DNA of 64,000 nucleotides from Taiwanofungus camphoratus (Eukaryota > Basidiomycota > Agaricomycetes > Polyporales > Taiwanofungaceae). Below, one piece after another: positions 11,985 to 24,945 of this stretch. A program made the translations under genes and the position numbers. The first letter of the stretch is position 1; every line of letters starts with the position of its first letter. The notes beneath the pieces are model-generated. The model was not told the origin of the DNA. It did no database searches and saw nothing but the letters and a program-made list of their open reading frames with translations. Location of the stretch: the NCBI GenBank assembly GCA_003999685.1, contig CP021232.1, forward strand, positions 434,001 to 498,000, read 5' to 3'.

Positions 11985-13472
11985 TCACGAAGTCGCCTGG
12001 ATGCCGATGAGTCCGGACGCGCGCCCCGCACGCTCCAAGTTCCCGTCCAGGAGCTCGTACGCTGGTCTGTACCGTGACTCGCACGAACAGTCGTCCGCGA
12101 TACACACCGCCGTTGGGTCCCCGGGGATCCACTCCAGTCGGTCGGGTATGGGGTCGCACCCTGAGTCATCGAAGTGACAAGCAGTATCAGGGTCGCCACG
12201 GATCATCTCGAGCGTGTCTGGAAGAGGGTCGCACCCTGTCGCGTCTGCAACGCAGACTTTCCGTGGGTCGGTGGGGATGACCTCGAAGTTATCGGGGAGG
12301 GAGGAATAGGCCGAGACGCTGGCGATATATGGCCTTGTGGTATCCGGGTCGATCATTGTACTCGTAGAGGGGACAGAATATGCTGAGACACCTCCGGATG
12401 GTTGGATTTCAACTTTCACCGACGATGCTGATGGACCTTTCTTCAGCCCAAGATGCTGCGAGCACTTGCTGCATGACGGCTGAATAAGAAGGGCAGGATT
12501 GCGGAAAGTATTGTATGTCGATCCCAGGGATGTATACCTAATCAGATGAGATGAAGAGTCCTGAGCCGAAGATTGTTCACGAAGATCATTTGGAGTAGCA
12601 GACATACCCTTCATCATACAAACTACAATATGGTACGCGAAGCGTCCTTAAAAAAGTCCATACTTGACCATATGTCCAATTAATGATTGGGTTTATTCGC
12701 TCGAAGCGGGGCCATCCAAGATCAGTCGGGTTTCGATAAGTTAGCATGGCTCGGGTCAAAAGTCAGTAGGGTCCGTTCCTCATCATTAGGGACACTCGAA
12801 CGCATACCTCCATGAGGGTCTGCCCTCCTTGTGCCGATGAGAATGGCATCAATGTCAGGAAAGCGTGCCTTGTAAATCTCCAACGCCTTCTTCATGCCCT
12901 CGCCACCCTTTGCCTTAAGCGCTGGACGGCTACCCACATAGCTGTTGCCATTCGAGGTAGGGGGTGAAGGCGTAGCCGGACTTGTAACGGTTTCGACTGG
13001 ATACTGCTCCTCAGGAGAGAGTGGACAGTGGAAGAGATCAAGATTGTACGCCTTGGCTATCTCGTCTACGAATGATTCCAGCTGCGGAAACGGAGAGGGT
13101 ACGGGGATGTATACTGATGGAATTGGTCTTGAAGGTGTTGGAGAGGGGTCTCTGCGACCAATCGCAGCAGCCAAAAGATGTAGCAGTACAGTGCCTGTAA
13201 CATCGAACGATCAGGATAAGATAGCCATGGACTTCGACCACAGAACGACTCACAGTCCTTTCCTCCGTTAAAGCTGAGTGATAAATGCTGCAGTCTTTAT
13301 AGAATCCCTTCAACCTTTGCCATGCGTGAGGCTCGAGCTTGGCTTACCCAAACGAGTCAAGGGCATCATCAATGACCTCCAAAGCTTCCTTGACCAACGG
13401 TGCGAGAGGGATTGACGAGCTCGCTAGCTCATAAACGTCCTTTGTGATCTCCTGGTACTTTACGGCGGCCAT
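11985..13472 (-). CDS. FAD1: FAD synthase (FMN adenylyltransferase) with triple-repeat insert
   Basis: Transfers AMP from ATP to FMN to make FAD; member of the PAPS-reductase-like family, cytosolic or mitochondrial. Read right to left, the motifs appear in family order: [19 protein letters not shown], the PP-loop [11 protein letters not shown] (split by an intron), [82 protein letters not shown], where the last two run on, and the C-terminal [17 protein letters not shown]. The final exon runs 12537-11985. Between RNPAL and RYRPAYEL, normally close together, lie about 125 extra residues. These include three consecutive 25-residue repeats (12299-12075) and a CxxC (CSKC). The start at 13472 has a good context (AACATGGCC); an in-frame ATG at 13535 is an alternative. 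All introns are in phase, so the gene looks functional. Confidence 0.93.
12075..12299 (-). repeat. Three tandem 75-bp coding repeats inside FAD synthase
   Basis: Units lie at 12299-12225, 12224-12150 and 12149-12075. Each encodes 25 residues of the pattern [LI]PDxxExIxxDPxxxC followed by a short acidic stretch and a second Cys, ending CDP in the first two units. The third diverges at its end (DCSCES). Protein similarity is clearer than DNA identity, so the array is not brand new. Confidence 0.9.
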
Positions 13473-14195
13473 GTTACTGGTCAACCTCGACGTGAGAACC
13501 CGTTGAAGCAAATCACAAGTGAGCGAGAGACTCATGAGTAGGCGCTGAGGGTGCCGCTGAGCAGCCGCTCAGGCCACTTGTTCTGGCGTCGATCACTGAT
13601 ATAAAAGTCTCAGCTTCGGACCATCATGCGCGTGACCCTCCGCATCCTGTGAGACTTCAAGCTTCAACTGTTCATATTAAGCTATCCTCATGAAACTTGA
13701 AGGTTTACTTGTAGATGATGCCTTAGAATTCACCAAGGATGATGTTCTCCGGTTGTGTATATTGACCAAGTGCACGTTGCGCACCAGCTAACTTCCTATG
13801 ACCTCTTCGAGCCATGAATTCCCTCACCAGTCTTGTCGCCCATAGACACAGCTTGTATGTGAAAATGTCACCGAGAGTGGTATTTATATGATCGTATAAG
13901 TACTATGGGTGGGGAAAATACACCTCATCAGCCATCACCGCGAAGCCGTGTCACCAGGTAGGTATGATACTGCCTCTGGGATCCAGTTTCTCAAACGAAA
14001 GCTGCATGAAACGTTGGGAATTACTCTATAGTCTAGAGCCTTTCGGAAGTCTGCGATGTTGTTGATTCTTCGTCTTACATGACTGCTGTCAAGTACATTG
14101 CTACCAAATTTAATGACAACCGTTATACTTTTGGGGATTGAGTGTCTGAGATAAACATACATTGTACAAGACTTGCATCATACTGTTCCGGTCGT
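13473..14195. other. Intergenic region
   Basis: Lies upstream of FAD synthase and downstream of RPC34. A TATAAAAG at 13600-13607 on the plus strand precedes only an eight-codon frame, so no gene is called. Nothing else recognised. Confidence 0.45.
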
Positions 14196-16073
14196 TTATT
14201 CTCTCGCGACTACAGCAGCTCCGAGCCACTCCCCATAGTATACACATTGTCGAGGGTTCACCGGTCCCTTGTTTTCACAGAAATCGAATGTCGGGCAGCG
14301 CGTGCATGGCGCTTGCGCCAGCCCGAGAGCAATCCTTTCCTGACGTACGGCGCGATAGACGTAAGCGCCATAGTCCTCATCCATGCCTGCACCCATGTCG
14401 AACGCGGTGGATGAGGACCCGCCCAAGTCGGCCGCGGGAGACGAGGAACGGTGGCGGGACTTGGATTTGGATGTCTTCGAACGGGAGCGGGAGCGAGAGC
14501 GCTTGCGCTTTATATCTTCTGAGTCTGCAGCCGAATCTGAGGCAGTGTCCGACGATTGAGTTTCGCTCTCGGATTCCGACGAGGCGTGTTTTCGTTTCTT
14601 GCCCTTCTTCCTCTTCCGCTTGATCCTCTCTTCATCGTCACTGTCATCGTCGGCATCGCTCTGGGAGTGTTTGCGTTTTTTCTTTCGTTTGTGATCCACT
14701 TCACTTTCATCGCCATCGCTGTCGTGGCCTTTCCTCCGCTTCTTCTTCGCTTTCCGTTCGCGATTCCCATCGTCAGATTCTGGCTCGCTGTCCGAACTTC
14801 TGCTCTTCTTGCTTCGTTTGCGTTTTCGTGAGTCGCCCTCCTTCCGATTCCGCTTCTTACTTTCTTGCTCTTCTTCGCTCTCTTGTCGCTCGTCGTTAGC
14901 ATTGGCATCCCACAATGCAGCACCAAACGCTGGCACCTAAAGACATAAATGATCGGTGAGAAGAACGAGAACGAGGAAATATAAGTCATCGACTTTTTCG
15001 ATCTCTCCATCCAGAACAAGGACGTTCAGTAGCATTTCGACATGATCGACACTGAGTTGCGTCTCTGTGATCCTACTCTTACTCAGGAATGTCAGAATTT
15101 GCTGTGCGGTGGGGTAGGAGGGCGCTGCAGATATCGGATACAAGGGAAAAGAGTGCAAGGACCGGTGCTCGGACACCTTTTGCTTCGGTATACTCTGCGG
15201 AAAGGAAACATGAGTGCTACACGTCGATTATTGCAGCAAAGGGACGAACCCGATCTCTGATGAAACGCAGGCATGCGCTACATAGAAGTTTGATAAACTC
15301 CGTATCGAGTTCATTGTCAGTGTACCAGGGTCCACCGGTCATCTCTACCGATGGCTCCAGATGATATAGCATATAGATCTTACGAGTGCGATACTAAAGT
15401 AGTGTCAGCGAAGCGAAGACGTTTTCATGAAATGAGGTGTTCGATACAGACCTTGACCGACTTGACGGCCTTGATGAGCTGCTTCTGGGTCAGTGACTTG
15501 AGACAACGGTCGATGACCGTCTGGTGCAGCTCGGTCTTGGCCTTCAGATGCTTGGTCCATATACCTGAGAAACGTTATTGGGGGATCCGGATGCCAAACA
15601 GATTTGCGCACATGCCTTCATTGCTTGAAGCCTGAATATGACCGAGAACCATGCTCTCCTCTCCGCTCATATCCTTCTTCCTGAGAGGCTAAGTTGAGCT
15701 AGACACAGCGCATAGAGTATAATAAAGTGCACATACACGTCAATTTCCTTCTTCATCACTGCACGGAAGGATAACATCCCCTTCGTGTCCTCCAGCGCTT
15801 TAAACAAGCCCTACCCACCGGGTAAGATTCGCGCTTAATCAGAACATGTATTGAGAGAATACGCTCACAGTCCCTAGCAAAAAGTTAATCGCCGCCATCC
15901 GGGAGGATGGATCAGGAACAAGAGTCTCGCATTCTTTCTGCGACAATGTCTAAATCCAAAGAAATGAGCTTTTTACCGAGGTACATCTGGAGGCGACGAC
16001 GCACCTTCTTTGGATCAACTAACGCGGCTTGGTGTAACTTTTGCTCCAGGGCGCTGAGCTTCCGCCCGCTCAT
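14196..16073 (-). CDS. RPC34: RNA polymerase III subunit RPC34/RPC6 with large charged insert
   Basis: The ATG at 16073 opens MSGRKLSALEQKLHQAAL; about eight exons follow. The N-terminal part carries tandem winged helices (MAAINFLLGT, GLFKALEDTKGMLSFRAV, SSNEGIWTKHLKAKTELHQ, TVIDRCLKSLTQKQLIKAVK, YHLEPSVEMTGGPWYTD, FIKLLC). After the third winged-helix region (SYPTAQQILTFLSKSRIT, EMLLNVLVLDGEIEKV) comes a long Lys/Arg/Ser/Asp/Glu-rich stretch of about 170 residues. It ends with PCTRCPTFDFCENKGPVNP and a final RQC, spacing C-x2-C-x5-C-x10-C. Known: RPC34/POLR3F recruits TFIIIB and helps open promoters; the human homologue (RPC39) uses this C-terminal cysteine set to bind a 4Fe-4S cluster. All four cysteines are present. 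The insert resembles a nuclear, SR/KR-type disordered linker; human and yeast proteins lack anything as long at this place. Confidence 0.93.
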
Positions 16074-16726
16074 CTTGCTGGTGATTCAAAACTGTCAAGA
16101 CCTCTCCAAGAGTCACTCAGGCTTTGATGGTGAAGTGACCCTAACCTTAGCTTGTACCTAACCCAGTTAAATGGGTACTCTCTGAGCACGTCTGCATTTG
16201 GGCAGGCGAACCTACGTACTCTGCCTCAACTTCTGCAGGCTCAGAATATTTTAATCCGACAGACCGCGACCTACCGTCCTTCGCTCCCCACGCACGGAAG
16301 ATATTAAGAGGCTGATTACGGGAGACCCAGACAACCGCCGTCACCTCAATACTCGTTACGCTCTAACGTATTCACTGTGGTTTATATCGTCCTGGGGTTT
16401 TCAGGGCCGCTTTAGCAAGGGAAGGAAATAACCGGTACTCATGGTCATGGTCATGGCATCACACGCTGAGCGTACCGACCAAGAGTTATTGTCCTATTTC
16501 GACAAAAGCGCGAACATGGTTCGCCTGTCGTTTCGAAGGTGATTTGCGACTGAAACTCTTTGTAAAGCCATCTTCAGCTCATGAAAACGCTCTCTTAGAA
16601 TCGAAACGGATTACATTCGACCGAGTGTAAATACATTGCTAGGCTTATTCGAAGATCATCCCATTCTTTCGGTAAGTTTCTTCTTTGCATTCAGTTGTAT
16701 CTGTGTGGAAACAGCTTATATCGGGC
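16074..16726. other. Divergent promoter region
   Basis: About 650 bp between the start of RPC34 (minus) and the start of a small membrane-protein gene (plus). It holds a short CATGGT repeat near 16440-16456. Nothing else recognised. Confidence 0.45.
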
Positions 16727-17334
16727 ATGACTTCCTTGTATCAGACCTTTTTGGCTGTATTCTCCGCCCTTAGTTTACTGCCATTGCTTTCCTTCATGTA
16801 AGTCTCTGATGTGATATGTAGTCCGCTGATACTTCACGACATACCATCTCAGAGGCTTCTCATTATTTGTGGTCGCGTCTGTCCTTTTTGTCTCCTTGGC
16901 AAGTGCCTTGCTTGTAGCGGCTTTGGTGATCTCGCTGTCTGGCACGTACTTTTTGAACTCGTTCTTCATAACGGCCTGACTTCTTGAACCATACAGGCGC
17001 CACACTTTGTGGCACACTCGCAATCCTGTTCTTCGTCTCTCTATTTCTCACTGCATCTGCTGTTGTGGTATACCTCGTGCTGAGGTTTGCGGTACTTATT
17101 CGCAATAATGATGCCCGCGCAGGTGTCTCAAGATGGGTGCAAGAACTACGAAAACACTTCTTTCATTCTGACACTGACACGAGTGCCCCGAAAACTGACG
17201 AGGACACTAAGATTCGTGATACAGAGGCACTCATTGTGGACCCAGTGAAGGGCACTCCTGATGGGGTGCGTGTATCAGAGCACGTAGGATACGAGTCAGA
17301 GAAGGACATTGGACCAGATACGAAGGACAATTAG
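16727..17334 (+). CDS. Small membrane protein, unknown function
   Basis: I do not recognise the family. An ATG at 16727 opens MTSLYQTFLAVFSALSLL and further hydrophobic residues, reading like a signal peptide or anchor, up to a GTAAGT donor near 16799. A second hydrophobic stretch (SLFVVASVLFVSLASALLV) lies near 16860-16930. The last exon, from about 16998, has a third hydrophobic segment (LAILFFVSLFLTASAVVVYL), then a charged tail rich in Asp, Glu and Lys ending DIGPDTKDN. The pattern suggests a two- or three-pass membrane protein with a soluble acidic C-terminus. The join between the second and third exons is not certain: the best in-phase choice leaves an intron of about 100 nt. It is divergent from RPC34. 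Confidence 0.45.
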
Positions 17335-17705
17335 CCAACGGATGTCTATTTATGGCACCCACCTGCTTTCGCTAAATTCTACAGCTATGCTAAATGTACT
17401 TACTACACCTGGTTCAAGCTTTTGGATCGAGCTCCTGAATGTCGCGCAATAGTTGGGCAGATTTCAAGAAAACAGTCATGATCGCGCTAGACAAGACAAT
17501 CTGTTATGTGGACTTGTAAGAAGTCGGTCTACTTGTCGATGCGTTTCTCGTATCGAACCGGTAATGCCAATACACCATTGGACACCGCAACATCAGGAAG
17601 GTAGCTCCTTTTGCGTGGAGCTAAGTGCTAATCGTGGTGTACACTCAGCAATAGAGCGGGTACAAAGATCTGTTGTAAGATGTAACCGCGGGACACCCCC
17701 TCATG

Positions 17706-17793
17706 CCTACCATTGCTCTGAGTGAATCAGTTCAATCGAACCTGCGTTACACCGGGATTGCGTAGGTTCGCTTCAGAGGGAGCAATGAGCTAT
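17706..17793. repeat. Imperfect inverted repeat (hairpin)
   Basis: Outer arms CATTGCTCTGA and TCAGAGGGAGCAATG pair with two extra bases. Inner arms CGAACCTGCG and CGTAGGTTCG also pair, around a GC-containing loop. The antisense strand has a B-box-like GGTTCGATT, but no convincing cloverleaf or A box, so I do not call a tRNA. Confidence 0.6.
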
Positions 17794-18934
17794 TATTGGC
17801 GATAATAACTAGGAATGTGAAGTAGGGCCGGGACGTGAAGGAAAGGGACCGGGTCTGTCGTGCGGCACAAACCGAGAGAATGCATCGACCAAGCTTCGAC
17901 AACTTCGTTGATTGAAACAAGTAATAATAGCTTGGGAGCCCTCAACATGTGAACTCCGGAGGCCATCGTTGTAGTTGCACGACAAATGTAGTATCAAGGT
18001 TAGCATGCATGTGTAGAAGCCGTTTTCCTGCCGCGTCTGTTCTCGGTACGGTACAACTGTCGTTCATTTTGTAAATCGGCTGCAGAAGTGGTCCCGAACA
18101 GCAGGCCAGCGGGAATGGACTGTGAGCGTACTAGAGTGAGGTTGATCTGCATCTCCCCAGGGACGCGTCACCTGCGCTGCTCGTCAGCGACAAACGACCG
18201 ATGTTGTAGGCAAGTATCTTGCACAACCTGGATGCATAGGCCACACGAGCGTACAGGTGTGGACTGATTCATGTAATGGCATATCCAAGTCATGAATTGT
18301 AGTAGCAAACATACATGGCAAGGGTCACATAGTCCTAACATACTTGTGTAGATCAATTTGGAAGGCTTACAAATCCGTTCAAAAATTCGCTTCTGGGCCA
18401 ATCAGAGCACGAGATTGGAATATGTAAGGCAAATTCAGTAACCCTCGTCTGAGGGGAGAGAACGTGCGGGGGTAATATGTGAGCTAAAGGGTTGGGGGAA
18501 ACCTGGCGTTTAACTAGGGCGGGACACGGAGCAAGAAGATAATAGCCGCTCGGGCGGAGATAAACTTGCCGCGCAGTTCGCTCACGGACAGTACTTACAG
18601 CAAACTCGGGTGTGAAATCCAGAAGAGAAGGAAAGAAAACCAGTACTATTAGAAATTTCTTGGATATGAATAACCGTCCTTTACATATGTATCTGAGAGT
18701 GCTGCGAAAAGCAGATTAAGGGCAGTAACGGCCCGTGTGGCGTTCCGAGGGAGGAAAGAAAGGGAGGGTAAATTAGGAAGGTGACTACTGTGCGTTAGTT
18801 GGCGCGAGCTCGAAACAGTGTGCGCGACGATGGAGATGAGGAGAGCGCTTGCCTGCTGGCCAGTGATCTCTGGCCGGACGCTAGGGCCGGCCTCTCACGG
18901 CTGCGCGAGGGTCCGGCCGGCCCTGGCACAAATT

Positions 18935-19010
18935 CTTCGACATACTGACCATATTTCAATCAATATTTTACGGCTCTTTTACCCTCACCTTTTGGGCCAT
19001 GTCTGCCGTG
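18935..19010 (+). repeat. Dispersed repeat, copy A
   Basis: About 76 bp that matches the reverse complement of 54014-54095 closely, sharing CATACTGACCATATTTCAAT, then CTCTTTTACCCTCAC and CATGTCTGCCGTG. Homology stops on both sides. Most likely a fragment of an unidentified mobile element. Confidence 0.75.
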
Positions 19011-19228
19011 ATACTGAAACGCTGAGATCATTATATCGATTACACACATACATATGTACCTTGCGGACTGTTTGATAGTACAGCATTCCCCTGTACGCAT
19101 TATTTAAATGCAACGCAATAGTGTCACGCGTTTACACTGGCACTCTCCCCGAGGCGCTACTCCAATAAATTGTGATCGAATCATGACTTGGGGTTGGTAT
19201 CTACGTTCATCACCTCCTTCTCGCCACA

Positions 19229-22934
<3,706 letters not shown>

Positions 22935-23946
22935 GGGAGGTCTCAGTCCATTCGACGATCTATTTTCATGATTCGAGTACAGGATATGTTGCAGAAAGTA
23001 AAGACGTGGACATTTATACGATGCCACGATGCCTTGTACACCATCACTAAATTCTAGGGGTGATTCGCTGATACGTCACGCGAGCTTAGTCAGCTAGTCA
23101 TGTGCTTGGCGTGCTTGGGGCGCTACCGCATTCGCTTTCATCGTTAGCTTACTACGATAAGCACTGAAGGTTTATTTGAGGTGCGCATATATATCCTGGG
23201 CTATGAAGTGCCTACATCTCAACTTAGCTCGCCGCAATTACCAGATGTCAGGTAAGGACTATAGCAAATTGGACGAATATATGCGCTTTTATTATTATTA
23301 TTTTACCTGAGATGTGCCTCTGGCATCGTCTTCTCCACGAACAGAAATTCCTATTCTCTACTCCGGCGGGTTGTCGCCTTTGAGTTGTTGAAGACTGACG
23401 CATATATGCATCCCTCAGTTTAGTCTTGAGCCTCCTAGATCAAGCCGTTTAGCGTGACATTCTCCAAGCGACTTCTACCTTGACCTTTGTGAGATTTTCA
23501 AAATCTCTTGACGGATGACGCCACTTACCTGACGCCAATCCCAAGACGTAAGGATGATGTCTTACATCATCTCCAACAGACAGATGATGTTATTGATGAT
23601 TACACACTGCCGCATATATGCATCCATCTGGTCATTCGATACTAACACTCGTTGGTCTTGCCGTACTCATTTGCTAGTCACCGTCCCCGTACTGCACCAG
23701 TTCTATTCATAAGGGAAGCCTGGACTATCCACTTTCAGTTCGTTTAATTCAAGACAGGTTATCGGAAATTAAGTGAGATAATTACTTGCGCACAGCCGTC
23801 TTTTGATACTACCTGACTTATCTTAGATGCACTAAGAGGCTCAAAGGACGCAAATGCCCTGTTTATTTTGCTCTGGGATCTGCTACATGACTAAAACACT
23901 CGCTACCTGAATGTTCTCGCAACCTTGCTACCGAATGTGATCACGC
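22935..23946. other. Intergenic region with short repeats
   Basis: About 1 kb without a recognised gene. It holds a TTA run near 23286-23300, a 15-bp direct repeat (CGCATATATGCATCC) at 23399-23413 and 23611-23625, and a small palindrome GATGATGTCTTACATCATC near 23548-23570. None makes a recognisable element. Confidence 0.5.
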
Positions 23947-24363
23947 ATGGAAAATATGGAGAGCGGAAGAACTCAAGCTCCCTCCTGGGAACTGTTACAA
24001 GTGCGGCATACCACAGGTTCACCTTTTCATTACGTGCTTCACTGCTTGCCTAGCCTTACGCATGGATTACAGAAGATAACCGACGGCTTCCATGCGTCTC
24101 AGCCAGACATGAAAGCAACGAACTGCGAATACCTCGACATCATCAAGCCCATTGCTTTTGCGGTCATCTCTGACGTCGGTCTGTACAACGAGCTCCTCGC
24201 AAGCGGCTTCTTCACGGGCGTTATGCCGTTCGGAAACACTGCGGCATATGGCGTGTGGCTGGGAAGGAAGGGCCAAGATTCGCAAGCTCTTCGCAACATC
24301 TTGGAAGTCTTCCTCTGGATCGATGGGCTCCGTGGTCTTTTGTCCTTTGATCCTACTCTGTGA
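23947..24363 (+). CDS. Possible small protein, unrecognised
   Basis: A 138-codon open frame whose second half (MKATNCEYLDIIKPIAFAVI, then LYNELLASGFFTGVMPFG, ALRNILEVFLWIDGLRG) has a protein-like composition and hydrophobic helices. The first third reads less like coding sequence and may include an intron. No family recognised, and no neighbour suggests a role. It may equally be a chance frame. Confidence 0.25.
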   Translation: MENMESGRTQAPSWELLQVRHTTGSPFHYVLHCLPSLTHGLQKITDGFHASQPDMKATNCEYLDIIKPIAFAVISDVGLYNELLASGFFTGVMPFGNTAAYGVWLGRKGQDSQALRNILEVFLWIDGLRGLLSFDPTL

Positions 24364-24945
24364 TCTGTGCAATCAATTCTGCACTGGACCTGTCTGTTCT
24401 TTTTTCCTGGCTCTTGTGCTTCAAGTGTATTGTTGGCTAGAAATGCCATGTATTTACTGTACTATTATTCCTGCTCTATGTACATGAAATTGTATTCCCA
24501 TCAATCATGGAGACGATAGGGCCTTGTACATAGGCATTTCTTTAGTCCAAGATACTTGCCGCGGGTGCTCTACCTTCCATATAAGGATGGTCAATGATCG
24601 AGAACCTTAACTTACAGTCATCTCAAGAGTTCACTCCAAAACTACTTATATGACCTTCACTCGAATGCACTCAAGTTCACCGTGGACTACAAGACTTACG
24701 TATTTGTCTCTGACACAATGAAGGGTCTCCGCACGGCTATGCAGGAAGGAACTGCTCTGCAACGCGCTGTACTACTAGACTACGTCTAGTGCTAACAACT
24801 CCACTCATGACATAGTCACTTCTTGTGTGATCCATACAATTGGCAAGGAACGTAAAAGCACTTTGATCAGAGTGGTGTACCACCAGCGAACTCTCATGAC
24901 TCTCTTCTCGGTTCTCATTCCCCTCCCTGAAAGTTGACGTGAACC
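24364..24945. other. Intergenic region upstream of the Mug190-like gene
   Basis: About 580 bp; presumed promoter. No feature beyond short AT-rich runs was recognised. Confidence 0.45.

Larger units (their letters stand above)
17335..19228. other. Gene-poor 1.9-kb stretch with hairpin and dispersed repeat
   Basis: No supportable gene. It contains an imperfect long hairpin (17706-17793) and a dispersed repeat copy (18935-19010), both listed separately. The remainder, including a locally GC-rich patch near 18870-18930, is unexplained; its 3' end should be the promoter of GMD. Confidence 0.5.

Noticed and set aside
13600-13607. TATAAAAG on the plus strand as a promoter
   Set aside because: Only an eight-codon frame follows; no plus-strand gene is supported before RPC34's 3' end.
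14556-14831. Hydrophobic plus-strand frame opposite the RPC34 insert
   Set aside because: It is the complement of Lys/Glu-rich codons, which read as Phe/Leu; an artefact of the opposite strand.
17706-17793. tRNA gene suggested by a B-box-like GGTTCGATT
   Set aside because: No A box, no acceptor/anticodon arms of tRNA geometry.
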